DNA of 34,645 bases. Source: Opitutia bacterium. Lineage in GTDB: Bacteria; Verrucomicrobiota; Verrucomicrobiia; Opitutales; Opitutaceae. The DNA is taken from the NCBI GenBank assembly GCA_003142955.1, contig PLOH01000053.1:1-34645 (forward strand). The letters run 5' to 3'. The notes beneath the pieces were generated by a model. That model made no database searches. It had not been told where the DNA came from and saw nothing but the letters and a program-made list of their open reading frames with translations. The position numbers and the translations under genes are program-made. This document shows, one piece after another, positions 1-8,269 of the stretch; within the stretch, counting starts at the first letter, position 1, and the number at the start of each line of letters is the position of its first letter.

Positions 1-20
1 CCAGCGGGGCTGTAACCTTT

Positions 21-48
21 CCGTCATGCGCCGGGTGGCGCATGACGG
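21..48. repeat. Perfect 12-bp hairpin downstream of the GH2 gene
   Basis: Positions 21-32 (CCGTCATGCGCC) pair perfectly with 37-48 around a GGGT loop. It lies about 140 bp past the GH2 stop codon. Neither strand has a T-run after the stem, so it is not a standard intrinsic terminator; a REP-like palindrome or an mRNA 3'-end stabiliser fits better. I see no supportable gene between 49 and 186. Confidence 0.5.
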
Positions 49-186
49 CAGAAGGCTCCATCAAGGGCTGGTTCTCGCCCTTGGTTTCGCAGAACCGAAT
101 TCCATGGGCAAAAAGCTCATGGGTCCAGCCAGTGGCACCGGCCAGTGGATTTTGACTGCGTGGAGGATGAGGAATCCGACCAGCGG

Positions 187-3066
187 TCAGGGCAGAGCAG
201 GCCGCAAAACCACCGGCCTTGTCTGGAGCAAGAACGTCGCCGGCTGCAGCCCCGTGGAGCGGGCGGTGAGCCGGAGGGGGCTGCTTTCCTTGGAGGCTTG
301 GACGATGATCTGGGCGAACCCGTTGAAAACGCTGCGCCGCCACTCGACCGGCGGCGGGGGCTCCGGCATCCGCAACCACACGCCCTTGTTCACGCCCGCA
401 GCCGGCCCGTAATTCGCGACCGCCACCGCAATCGTATTTTCGCCGGCGTGCAGCAACGTTTTGACATCGTAGCTCGAGGCCGCGCGCGCGTCGCCCGCTG
501 ACCCGGCCAGCTGGCCGTTCACGAACACCTTGCCGTCGCCTTCGATCTTCCCGAAGAAGAGTTCCACGGCGGGCGCGGCCAGATCCTGGGCCGACACCGT
601 GAACCGGGTGCGGAACACGCCCTGTTCGTGCAAGCCCAGCGGGCCGCTCTCCGTCGTCACGTCGGCCTTGGCCCAGGCCGAGTCATCCAGGGACGCCCCC
701 GTTTCCGGCAGATTCTGGGCATAGGTGTCGGCGATCTTCTTCCACCGCCAGCCGCTGATCGGCACGCTGCGCAGGGGCGTCGCGGCCACAAACACGTCCG
801 GCTCGTGGCAACTCGGGTCGCCATTGCCGACTCCGATGATCCGGCCCGGGCCTTCGAGTTCGAAACTGATGGCATTGTCCGCCACCGGGACGACCCGCCC
901 CTGGCCATCCGCGACCGCGACCGTGAAGACGGCGACGTCTTCGCCGTTCGCGTCGATCGCCGTCCGATCCGGCGTGAGCTGCACCGACGCCGGCGCGCTC
1001 GTGGTCTCGACCTTGGTCTCGGCCACCAGCTGTCCACCCTTGAAGCCTTTCGCCGAGAGCGTGCCCGGCGCATACGGCACCTTCCATTTCAGCGAGGAGG
1101 CGCGCTTCATTGTCTGGCGGCCCAAGCTCCGGCCATTGAGGAACACCTCGACCTCGTCGCAGTTGCTCAAGGCGCGCACGTCAATCTCCTGACCTTCCTT
1201 GCCGGCCCAGTTCCAATGGGGCAGCAGGTGGAGCACCGGCTTGGCCACCCACCACGATTGGTAATACCAGTAGTTGTCCTTGGGGAATCCGCAGGTATCG
1301 AGAATACCGAAGTGGGAGTTGATGCACGGCCAGCCATAGGGTGTCGGCTCGCCGCGATAGTCGAAGCCGGTCCAGACGAAGCCGCCGGAAAGCCACGGGC
1401 GGGTATCGAAAAAGCCCAGCCACTCCTCGGAGGTGTTCGACCAGCTCTGCCCGTGGTCATCGTAGGCAGAAACATAACCGCGCTCCTTGTCGTCCGCATA
1501 AATGCCGCGCGTGCCAACGGTGCTGCCCTGTTCGCTGCCGACATTCGGCTGCTGCGGATGGGCCGCGTGGTAGGCGTCCATGTTGTCCTTCCCGATATGG
1601 TAACTCCACCCGCGCACCTCGATGACTTCGTTGATGCCCGGGAACTCGTTTCCCACCGGGGCGTTGTAGGTCACCGGCCGCGTCGGATCGAGCCGCCTGA
1701 CCAGCGCCTGCATCGTCGCCGCGACCCGACCGCCGGCCGGCGTGCCCTGCGTGGTGAATTCCTCGTTCGCCAGCGACCAGATGGCCACGCTGGGATGGTT
1801 GCGGTCGCGCCGGATCTGTTCCTCGAACCAGGTCAGATGCAGCGCGTCGCTGCCGAGCAGCCGGTTCTCGTCCATGACCAGCATGCCGAGCCGGTCGCAG
1901 GCTTCGAGCAGCTCCGGGGTCGGGGAATTATGCGAAGTGCGATAGGCGTTGACGCCCATCTCCTTCAACTTCGCGATCCGAAAATACTGCAGGCGGTCCG
2001 GCAGCGCCGCGCCCACGCCGGCGTGGTCCTGATGGTTGCAGGTGCCCTTGAGCAGATAGGGTTTGCCGTTGAGCAGGAACCCCCGGTTCGCGTCAAACGC
2101 CACGGTGCGGACGCCGAACTCGGTCGCGATCCGGTCGACGGTCTGACCGCCGCTCGCAACGGTGGTGACCAGCCGGTAAAGCGTCGGCGTCTCCGGCGAC
2201 CAGAGCTCCGGCGACGCGATCGTCGCCGTCTGTTCGATCTCGCCCGTCGCCGAGGCGGCGATGCGCCCGGTTTGCGAAGTGGTGGCGAGTTCCTTGCCGT
2301 CGGGGCCGGCGATCGCCCAGGTAACCGTGGCGTCGGCCGGCGCGTTCCGGGCGTTGGCCAGCTGCGCCTGCAGGTGGATCTCAGCCGGCCCTTCCGGAAG
2401 GTTGTCCTTGAAGTGGCTGAAGACAAACACCCCGTCGGGCGCGAACGCCAGCGGCGCGGTCTTTACCAGCCAGACGTGGCGGTAGATGCCCGCGCCTTCG
2501 TAAAACCAGCCTTCGAATTGCGAAGCGTCCACCCGCACGGCGACCACGTTCTTTCCGCCGCAGTTGGCCACGTCCGTGATGTCGTAGCGAGCGCCGGTGT
2601 AGCCGCTCTCGTGGTGGCCGACGAACCAGCCGTTGACAAAGACCGTGCAGTCGCGAAACACGCCGTCAAATTCAAGCCACAGGCGTTGGCCGGAATCCGC
2701 CGCCGGCAGCTCGAACGTGCGCCGATACCACCCAATACTGTTTTGCGGAAAGCCCTCGCCGATCGCCTTGCAGCCGTGCGCGATGTCGGCCTTGGCGTCG
2801 AACGGCAGTTCGATGGCCCAGTCGTGCGGCAGATCCACCCGCCGCCAGCTGGCATCGCAGAACGCCGCACTGGCCGGGCCCATGCCCGTGCCGGCCTTCG
2901 CCAGATTCTGGCCGATGCCCCATTCATTGCCGAGGTGGAATTTCCAGCCGAAGTCCATCAGGAGCCGTTCGCGCGAACCGGACTCGGCGGCGAGAAGCGC
3001 ATTCGCGATCAGCCCCACCGCCAGGGCCGAGACTATCCGGAGCAGGGTATGAGAGGAGATTTTCAT
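187..3066 (-). CDS. Secreted GH2 beta-galactosidase-type glycoside hydrolase
   Basis: This 959-aa exported enzyme is predicted to hydrolyse terminal beta-galactosides or related beta-glycosides in the periplasm or outside the cell. A signal peptide (about residues 1-26, ending ALLAAES) precedes the GH2 sugar-binding jelly roll (about 35-210), an Ig-like domain (about 215-325) and the TIM barrel (about 330-600). The acid/base is probably E435 in WSLANEE and the nucleophile E512 in GSEQGS. DUF4982-like and Ig-like C-terminal domains follow, then a second jelly-roll segment near 830-930 that makes it longer than a minimal GH2. The ATG at 3066 starts directly on the signal peptide. The gene is divergent from an AraC regulator across 65 bp, suggesting local substrate control. 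Family assignment is firm; substrate is inferred, and beta-glucuronidase or another GH2 specificity is possible. Confidence 0.93.
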   Translation of the reverse strand: MKISSHTLLRIVSALAVGLIANALLAAESGSRERLLMDFGWKFHLGNEWGIGQNLAKAGTGMGPASAAFCDASWRRVDLPHDWAIELPFDAKADIAHGCKAIGEGFPQNSIGWYRRTFELPAADSGQRLWLEFDGVFRDCTVFVNGWFVGHHESGYTGARYDITDVANCGGKNVVAVRVDASQFEGWFYEGAGIYRHVWLVKTAPLAFAPDGVFVFSHFKDNLPEGPAEIHLQAQLANARNAPADATVTWAIAGPDGKELATTSQTGRIAASATGEIEQTATIASPELWSPETPTLYRLVTTVASGGQTVDRIATEFGVRTVAFDANRGFLLNGKPYLLKGTCNHQDHAGVGAALPDRLQYFRIAKLKEMGVNAYRTSHNSPTPELLEACDRLGMLVMDENRLLGSDALHLTWFEEQIRRDRNHPSVAIWSLANEEFTTQGTPAGGRVAATMQALVRRLDPTRPVTYNAPVGNEFPGINEVIEVRGWSYHIGKDNMDAYHAAHPQQPNVGSEQGSTVGTRGIYADDKERGYVSAYDDHGQSWSNTSEEWLGFFDTRPWLSGGFVWTGFDYRGEPTPYGWPCINSHFGILDTCGFPKDNYWYYQSWWVAKPVLHLLPHWNWAGKEGQEIDVRALSNCDEVEVFLNGRSLGRQTMKRASSLKWKVPYAPGTLSAKGFKGGQLVAETKVETTSAPASVQLTPDRTAIDANGEDVAVFTVAVADGQGRVVPVADNAISFELEGPGRIIGVGNGDPSCHEPDVFVAATPLRSVPISGWRWKKIADTYAQNLPETGASLDDSAWAKADVTTESGPLGLHEQGVFRTRFTVSAQDLAAPAVELFFGKIEGDGKVFVNGQLAGSAGDARAASSYDVKTLLHAGENTIAVAVANYGPAAGVNKGVWLRMPEPPPPVEWRRSVFNGFAQIIVQASKESSPLRLTARSTGLQPATFLLQTRPVVLRPALP

Positions 3067-3131
3067 GGGATTAAGCTCGCCCGCCGAAGGAGGGCAGGCA
3101 TTTTTTATACCCTACAATCGCGCAAAATTCC
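3067..3131. promoter_or_regulatory. Divergent promoter region between GH2 and araC-type genes
   Basis: This 65-bp gap must hold the start signals for both divergent genes. A TACAAT hexamer near 3111-3116, inside an AT-richer patch, could be the -10 box for the AraC gene. I cannot identify a convincing -35 box or operator. The assignment rests mainly on gene layout. Confidence 0.4.
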
Positions 3132-3992
3132 ATGGGTGGAACCCCAAAAGAGCTTCGTGAAACCCACTCCCTCGGTCCCAAGACCCGGGAATGGATGGTC
3201 AGCAGCCGGCAGGTGCCCGGATTCGGCGCCACGCACACCCGGATTGCCGGATTCTCCGAGGCGCGCGCCGGCTATGAGTTTGTGCGATTCTCCCCCACCT
3301 TCAGCGTCATCCTGATCACCGAGCGCGGGGAAGGGCGCGCCTTGGTCGACGGCGCCTGGCAGCGTTTCCCCGCGGGCTACGCCTATGTCACGGCGCCCCG
3401 CGCGTTGAACGCCTATCACATCGCGCCGGGAAGCCGGTGGAGACTTCACTGGGTGATCTATGAGGAATCCGCCCGGCTGCCCACGGTCGAACCGGGGCGC
3501 AAGCCGCGGCTGATTCCGGTCGACGGGACGGGCTTCCGCCTCGCGGTGGAAGGGCTGTGCGATGAGAACGCCGGCAAGGCGGATCCGGGGGTCATGAAAT
3601 ACTGGGCCGCCCTGGTCGACCGCATGGTCTGGCGGATCCTCGAATCGGAAATGGAGGAGCCGCGGCTGAACCAGCTTTGGCTCGCGGTGCGGGAGGACGT
3701 CGCCGGGGCGTGGGATCTGCGGCGGATGGCGCGACGGGTGGGGATGAGCGAAGAGAACCTGCGGCGCCTCTGCCATCGCCACGTGCACCGATCCCCGATG
3801 GCCCATCTCACCCGTCTCCGGATGCTCGCCGCCGCGGACCTCCTCTGCCATTCCCAGGAGAAGATATCGTCCATCGCGGCGCGAATCGGTTACGGTGACG
3901 GTTTCGCCTTTAGCACCGCCTTCAAACGGGAGATGGGGATGTGCCCCCAGCAGTTTCGCGCCACCAACCGGCCGGAGGGCATCCGGCCGTAG
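3132..3992 (+). CDS. AraC-family transcriptional regulator
   Basis: This 286-aa regulator has the usual AraC layout: an N-terminal cupin-like sensor (about residues 20-150, with the segment GEGRALVDGAW) and a C-terminal double helix-turn-helix (about 185-280). The second HTH carries the family signature IAARIGYGDGFAFSTAFKREMGMCPQQFR. It is expected to bind a sugar and DNA and to activate transcription. It sits head-to-head with the GH2 gene and is its most likely regulator. The ATG at 3132 gives a normal family length; no strong Shine-Dalgarno sequence is visible. Family is certain; ligand and target are inferred. Confidence 0.92.
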   Translation: MGGTPKELRETHSLGPKTREWMVSSRQVPGFGATHTRIAGFSEARAGYEFVRFSPTFSVILITERGEGRALVDGAWQRFPAGYAYVTAPRALNAYHIAPGSRWRLHWVIYEESARLPTVEPGRKPRLIPVDGTGFRLAVEGLCDENAGKADPGVMKYWAALVDRMVWRILESEMEEPRLNQLWLAVREDVAGAWDLRRMARRVGMSEENLRRLCHRHVHRSPMAHLTRLRMLAAADLLCHSQEKISSIAARIGYGDGFAFSTAFKREMGMCPQQFRATNRPEGIRP

Positions 3993-4078
3993 GATGCGAC
4001 CCCGGTCGTCGCCGCAACGCTGGGTCCCGCCCCACAACAAACGACTGAGGATTACCCCTTGCAGTGACGGGCTTCCCC

Positions 4079-4104
4079 GTAGCGCAGAGCTTCAGCCTGC
4101 GCCC
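4079..4104. repeat. REP-like palindrome (GCGCA...TGCGC)
   Basis: A short imperfect hairpin (GCGCA pairing with TGCGC around agcttcagcc) lies in the 276-bp gap after the AraC gene, where I see no gene. It resembles short extragenic palindromes scattered in GC-rich genomes. The assignment is tentative because only one copy is in view. Confidence 0.3.
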
Positions 4105-4268
4105 TCTTCGTTCGGGCGGGCGGGCTAACGCACCGCACTACGCCACGCTAACAACTGTCCCTTCATTCAGTAACGTTCAGTAATACCCGCCACGGCCGGC
4201 CGCCGAGGTAAACAGTCAGCCGCTTGAAATCGGCCGGCTCAACGCCCGCACACCCCCACCGCCATTCC

Positions 4269-5423
4269 TTACGGCGTTACGGGCGGGCCGCCCCGTGCCA
4301 AGTCCTGCAACCGGCGCACCCGTTCCACGTTTGCGTCTGACTCGGACAGCCCCAGGCTTGCGATCATCTGCGCAATCGGCGCTCCCGGATCGTTGGACCA
4401 GAATATTCCTGCGTCCTCCGGGCGGTAGTAGTGGAAGCCCACCTTGTCCCCAAACTTGCGCCGGAGCCCCTCGCCTTCCTCCAGGACGGCTTCCCAGTGC
4501 AGCAGCGCATACGACAGGTCAATCTGGTGAACCAGCACGTCCTCCTTGGTGACCTCGGCTTCGATTACGCCGAGCGGGCTGTAGACCGCGGCATGATCCC
4601 TTGGCGCGGCGCTCACGATGTAGTACCGATGTTGCAGCGCGTAGAGTGAGGGATGAACCGTCTCGGGCGAAGCCGAGGGCAGCGCCACAATCTCGGCCCC
4701 TTGTCTGGCCAGCGCCTCCCAGCCGTCGGCATAAAGCAGGTCGAAGCAGATTTGGATCCCGACGCGCCCGAAATCGCACTCAAAGACAGGAAACTCCCGG
4801 CCCGGCGTCGTCCCGTTTTCCACCACGTCGCTGCCTTGGGGGGCGACCGGATGCACTTTCCGATAGATTCCCACCACGTTCCCCTCGCGGTCCACCAGCA
4901 CCGCGGCATTGCTGATGCGCAAAGGCGGAGCTGTTTCCTGCAGGAGCAACGGCACGATCAGATAGCATCCCTGCCGTCGGGCGCACGCCGCGATTCGTGG
5001 GAGCACCTCCTCCAGGCGCACCGCCTGCTTCGCCAGCGAATCGCCCGGCCGGGTCAGAAAAGTCTCCGGCAGCACGGCCAGGTCCAGCCGTTTGGCGGGA
5101 TAATCACCCCGCGCGCGGGCGGCCATCGCTTCGATCAGTTCGTCCATCCGCTGGAGTCGTTTCTCCAACGGCTGTGAGAAAACCCCATATCCGCTGATCA
5201 CCGTGCCGAGCAGAACCTTGCGCGGCAGTCCGTCGCGGCGCAACGCGGCTAGCGGGCTTTCTGGCCGCACCGATGGTTCGGACGCCTCCGTCCGCGGGCC
5301 GGCCGCGATTCCGCCCGCCCAGAGCACCAGGGTGACGATGATCGTTAGGGGGCGCACCCGGGGCCGCACGTGGCGCCGCGTGGTCAATCCCTCGCGCAGG
5401 CAAAATCTGGGAAGAGTTTTCAT
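4269..5423 (-). CDS. Exported carbon-nitrogen (nitrilase-superfamily) hydrolase
   Basis: This protein of about 384 aa should hydrolyse a non-peptide C-N bond (amide, carbamoyl or nitrile). The full Glu-Lys-Cys triad is visible: E120 in LPETF, K189 in YRKVH and C226 in ICFD, numbered from the ATG at 5423. A basic N terminus and a hydrophobic stretch (LTIIVTLVLWAGGIAAG) indicate export or membrane anchoring, which is less usual for the family. A TTG at 5438 would add five residues but overlaps the stop of the upstream GH28 remnant, so I prefer the ATG. The context of carbohydrate enzymes does not fix the substrate. Family is certain, reaction unknown. Confidence 0.88.
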   Translation of the reverse strand: MKTLPRFCLREGLTTRRHVRPRVRPLTIIVTLVLWAGGIAAGPRTEASEPSVRPESPLAALRRDGLPRKVLLGTVISGYGVFSQPLEKRLQRMDELIEAMAARARGDYPAKRLDLAVLPETFLTRPGDSLAKQAVRLEEVLPRIAACARRQGCYLIVPLLLQETAPPLRISNAAVLVDREGNVVGIYRKVHPVAPQGSDVVENGTTPGREFPVFECDFGRVGIQICFDLLYADGWEALARQGAEIVALPSASPETVHPSLYALQHRYYIVSAAPRDHAAVYSPLGVIEAEVTKEDVLVHQIDLSYALLHWEAVLEEGEGLRRKFGDKVGFHYYRPEDAGIFWSNDPGAPIAQMIASLGLSESDANVERVRRLQDLARGGPPVTP

Positions 5424-5434
5424 AATGCAACCGG

Positions 5435-5818
5435 TCAACGGACCAACCGCGCCGGGAACTGGTCGGGCCGGGCAGCCTCGCCGGGATGCGTGGTCACCGG
5501 ATAGGGCAAGGTGATTCCGAAATCTTCATGGCGCGGGCTGGCCTGCAGGACTGCGCCCCGCTCGAGGTGGAGCGCCACGTGCGAGCGGAGCCGGATCGAC
5601 CCGACGGTCACCTTCGTGCCGCCCGGCACGATCACCGAGCCGCCGCCGGCGCCGGCACAAGCGTCAATGGCTCGCTGGACAAGGGCCGTGTCCGCCGCGA
5701 CGTTGCCACGGAACTGGCCGAAGGCAGTGACATCGAACCGGGAGGGAGCGCTCATGGCGAGAGCGGGAAGGCCCGCGAAAACGATGCCGGCCAACGGGGA
5801 TAGCAACCCTGCACGCAT
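5435..5818 (-). pseudogene. Truncated GH28 polygalacturonase (N-terminal fragment)
   Basis: The 127-aa reading frame has a signal peptide (MRAGLLSPLAGIVFAGLPALAMSA) and the N-terminal pectate-lyase-superfamily beta-helix start of GH28 enzymes: VTAFGQFRGNVAADTALVQ, AIDACAGAGGGSVIVPGG, and SHVALHLERGAVLQASPRHEDFG. Full GH28 proteins are about 450 aa. This one stops at TGA 5437-5435 before any catalytic Asp, only about 12 bp before the ATG of the nitrilase-like gene. The rest appears to have been deleted. Pectin degradation would be lost unless a second copy exists. A functional short protein is unlikely. Confidence 0.78.
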
Positions 5819-5884
5819 CGAACGATCTTACCCGGACTGGAGGCATTCGCCAGCACGGAACTTGGGTGCGTCAGGCGGAGCACC

Positions 5885-5974
5885 TAGCCCGGATGTTTCA
5901 CACTCCGCTCGATAGCCTGCGTGCAGACTGTAGATGATCCCCCGCCCAGCCTGCCGGCCGGCACATCCGGGCTA
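5885..5974. repeat. 12-bp inverted repeat (TAGCCCGGATGT) enclosing 66 bp
   Basis: TAGCCCGGATGT at 5885-5896 is repeated perfectly inverted at 5963-5974. It is the first of four adjacent palindromic structures that fill the 568-bp gap 5819-6386, where I see no gene. It is probably a REP or MITE-type element. Confidence 0.55.
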
Positions 5975-5977
5975 CCG

Positions 5978-6098
5978 GCAAAACCGCCCCCCGGAACCCT
6001 CCGCAGGGAGACCGGCAAGATTCTGAGCCTTTCCTGGGCCGGCTGTCTTTTCTCAGTCGGCGCGGTCACATGGTTTCTTTTCGGAGGGGCGGTTTTGC
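5978..6098. repeat. 121-bp element with 13-bp perfect terminal inverted repeats
   Basis: GCAAAACCGCCCC at 5978-5990 matches GGGGCGGTTTTGC at 6086-6098 exactly in inverted orientation. No reading frame with recognisable content lies between. The layout (short, non-coding, clean terminal repeats) fits a non-autonomous miniature transposable element. I see no target-site duplication. Confidence 0.5.
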
Positions 6099-6100
6099 AT

Positions 6101-6192
6101 TAGCCCGCATATCCCTTGACGATCGCCACCATTGGAACCGTTAGCAGACGAATGATCGTCGCGATGGCGAAGACTGTGAAATTTGCGGGCTA
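6101..6192. repeat. 9-bp inverted repeat (TAGCCCGCA) enclosing 74 bp
   Basis: TAGCCCGCA at 6101-6109 is mirrored by TGCGGGCTA at 6184-6192. It starts immediately beside the previous element, and its ends resemble the TAGCCCGGA ends of the repeat at 5885. The two may be variants of one family. Confidence 0.45.
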
Positions 6193-6207
6193 GGCCCGCC
6201 GTAGGTT

Positions 6208-6322
6208 AGCGCGGTTTCAGGAAAAGTGTAGCCGCGAGCGCCAGCGAGTGGACGAACCATCCGCTCGCTGGCGCTCGCAGCTACGTTCGCGTTCTCGGCC
6301 ACAGTTCAACTTAAACCGCTCT
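6208..6322. repeat. MITE-like palindromic element, copy 1
   Basis: This element of about 115 bp ends in GCGGTTT and AAACCGC terminal repeats and contains a long internal hairpin: GTAGCCGCGAGCGCCAGCGA at 6228-6247 pairs with the inverted copy around 6273-6294. A near-identical copy lies in the opposite orientation at 11746-11881. Both share the ends, the hairpin arms and the flanking blocks GTTCTCGGC and ACAGTTCAA. It is non-coding. Confidence 0.8.
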
Positions 6323-6386
6323 TGCACCACACGGCCATAGTGCTCGCGCGCGAACCGCCGGGCGGACTCTGCGACCTTCCAAAGGG

Positions 6387-6920
6387 CTAGACCTCGTTCC
6401 TGGGTGTGCTGCCCCGCTGCTCCTTCTCCTGCTCCTGGCGCAGTCTCTCCGCGTCGGACTTGAGCTCGCCCGCCTTCTCCTTGTTGATCAGATCCTCTAT
6501 TTCCGGAATAACCATGTCGGGCTGCTTGTGGAGGATCTGGTGGTAGGCTTTGATCGCTGCCATCCAACCGCTGTAGGGATCGTCGACCGGACGGCGCTTT
6601 TCCAGCTGGGATTTGATGTCTCCGGCAAAGTACGCCGCCATCAGCAACGCCCGCACTCTGGCCTCGGCCTCCGGCGTGTCGGTCTGCACCCAGGGAAGCG
6701 TCTCGGCGCCCACGTTGATGAGCACGGTGTCGCTCTCCTTGCCGAACCGCGTGACGATCGTGGCTGCGCCGACCGCCTCGGTACTGGTGACATCCTTTTC
6801 GAGGACGGCGATCGCAGCCAAAACCTCCCGGCGGGAAACCGGTTCGGCTTTCGCCGCGGTGAGGACAAAAAGCGCGGGCAAGAACAGACAGGCAATTCGG
6901 CGGATCGTGAAGGCGGGCAT
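6387..6920 (-). CDS. Exported protein of unknown function (177 aa)
   Basis: I do not recognise this family. The N terminus (MPAFTIRRIACLFLPALFVLTAAKAEP) is a clear signal peptide, so the protein is likely periplasmic or outer-membrane associated. The middle is a mixed soluble segment containing PWVQTDTPEAEARVRALLMAAYFAGDI. The last 45 residues are strongly charged (repeated KE, EQ, RQ), probably a helix or short coiled coil. The ATG at 6920 coincides with the signal peptide. It stands alone between repeat-filled gaps. Coding potential is supported by the signal peptide and length; function is unknown. Confidence 0.72.
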   Translation of the reverse strand: MPAFTIRRIACLFLPALFVLTAAKAEPVSRREVLAAIAVLEKDVTSTEAVGAATIVTRFGKESDTVLINVGAETLPWVQTDTPEAEARVRALLMAAYFAGDIKSQLEKRRPVDDPYSGWMAAIKAYHQILHKQPDMVIPEIEDLINKEKAGELKSDAERLRQEQEKEQRGSTPRNEV

Positions 6921-7200
6921 GGGAAATTGATTAATCTAGTCGGGTGGACGGTGGTTGCAAGCTGGCAGCCTTGACGCGCCTCTGCGCCCGCTGCGAGCTC
7001 CTGTGGAAACGGTCAGATCATTGGCATTTCCATGGCAACAGGAGGCTCAAAAGCATGTGGAAATCAGCAAGTCAGGCTCTTATTGAGCCGTCGCCGCGCC
7101 TGGGTCGCTTGCCCGGTCTTTGTTCTTCGCTCTTCGCTCCTGATTCATCAGCCCCTTCGCTGCGCGGTTTAGTCGTGCGTCGCGCCGGCCGGGATGTTTC

Positions 7201-8055
7201 ATGCGCACCATGAGAAATGCGGAGCACGCGCGCGCGGTCGGTCTGATGGCTGCCGCGGCGCTTTGCTGGAGTCTGGGCGGCTTGTTGATCAAGTCGGTGG
7301 CCTGGCCTCCGCTGGCCGTCGCGGGCGGGCGCGGCTTCATCGCGGCCGCCTTTCTGGCGGTGTTTGCGCCGCGCTTTCGCTTCACCTGGTCGGCCGCCCA
7401 GATCGGCGGGGCGGTCGCTTATGCCGCCACCACGATTCTTTTCGTCACCGCGACCAAATTGACGACAGCGGCGAACGCCATCCTGCTTCAGTATACGGCG
7501 CCCGTCTGGATCGCGTTGTTCGGGGCATGGTTTCTCGGCGAGCGGGCGACGCGCCGCGATTGGCTGACCATCGCGATCGTGTTTGGCGGCATGGGCCTGT
7601 TTTTCTGCGACGATCTGCGCCTCGCGGGCTTTGCGGGCAACCTCATCGCGCTCGCCAGCGGGGTGGCGTTCGCTGCGATGACACTGTTGCTGCGCAAGCA
7701 GAAGGATACGTCGGCCGAAGAATCGATCTTTCTCGGCAACCTGCTGGCCGGCGTGGTGGGACTTCCGTTCATGTTTTCCGCCCGGACCTTCCCCAGCGTG
7801 CGCGGCTGGATCGCGCTCGTCCTTCTGGGCATCGTGCAGCTCGGGATTTCCTACCTCCTGTACGCCCGCGCCATCCGCCACATCACCGCGCTCGAAGCGG
7901 TGCTGATCCCGGTCATTGAGCCCATCCTCAACCCAATCTGGGTGCTGCTGGCGTTGGGTGAGCGCCCTGGGCCGCTCTCGCTGGTCGGCGGAGTCATCGT
8001 GCTTTCTGCCGTGACAGCGCGGATGGTGCATGGCTTGCGGACCGTTTCCCCGTAG
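7201..8055 (+). CDS. DMT-superfamily (EamA) transporter
   Basis: This 284-aa inner-membrane protein has about ten transmembrane helices formed by two EamA repeats. Marks include AALCWSLGGLLIKS in helix 1, NAILLQYTAPVWIALFGAWFLGE at the end of repeat 1, and EAVLIPVIEPILNPIWVLLALGE at the end of repeat 2. EamA proteins usually export small metabolites such as amino acids; the substrate cannot be read here. Two in-frame ATGs (7201 and 7210) are close and neither has a clear ribosome site. The 280-bp gap before it (6921-7200) shows no gene. The stop is followed at once by a palindromic repeat. Confidence 0.92.
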   Translation: MRTMRNAEHARAVGLMAAAALCWSLGGLLIKSVAWPPLAVAGGRGFIAAAFLAVFAPRFRFTWSAAQIGGAVAYAATTILFVTATKLTTAANAILLQYTAPVWIALFGAWFLGERATRRDWLTIAIVFGGMGLFFCDDLRLAGFAGNLIALASGVAFAAMTLLLRKQKDTSAEESIFLGNLLAGVVGLPFMFSARTFPSVRGWIALVLLGIVQLGISYLLYARAIRHITALEAVLIPVIEPILNPIWVLLALGERPGPLSLVGGVIVLSAVTARMVHGLRTVSP

Positions 8056-8122
8056 GGTCGCGCCTTGTGCGCGGACCTCGTTCGGGGTCGGATCATGGCC
8101 CGGACGCGAGGTCCGGCCCTAC
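8052..8122. repeat. REP-type palindrome (GTAGGG...CCCTAC)
   Basis: An imperfect palindrome runs from GTAGGGTCG at 8052 to GGCCCTAC at 8122, with an internal match between ACCTCG and CGAGGT. It begins four bases before the transporter gene ends. It may act as a 3' stabiliser or terminator for that gene. Confidence 0.5.
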
Positions 8123-8152
8123 GTTCCTGAAATCCCAATACGGAATCATGCA

Positions 8153-8211
8153 GTAGGAAGCGCGCTTGCGCGCGATGGCGGGGAGAGATCGCCCGCCAGC
8201 GGGCTTCCTAC
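8153..8211. repeat. REP-type palindrome (GTAGGAAGC...GCTTCCTAC)
   Basis: GTAGGAAGC at 8153-8161 is perfectly inverted at 8203-8211, with an inner stem GGCGGG/CCCGCC. It lies 30 bp after the previous palindrome. Together they separate two convergent transporter genes. Confidence 0.55.
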
Positions 8212-8269
8212 ACTGGCACACCGATCGGTTAGCCAGGGCACGGGGAGAATTGCCAGCAATCGCTCTCGG

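Noticed and set aside
628-3315. 895-aa plus-strand open frame opposite the GH2 gene
   Set aside because: It is antisense to a clear GH2 enzyme and has arginine-rich, domain-free sequence typical of open shadow frames in GC-rich DNA.
3105-4040. 311-aa minus-strand frame opposite the AraC regulator
   Set aside because: Antisense of a clear AraC protein and without recognisable motifs.
7072-8031. 319-aa minus-strand frame opposite the EamA gene
   Set aside because: Highly charged sequence opposite ten clear membrane helices, the expected antisense of hydrophobic codons.
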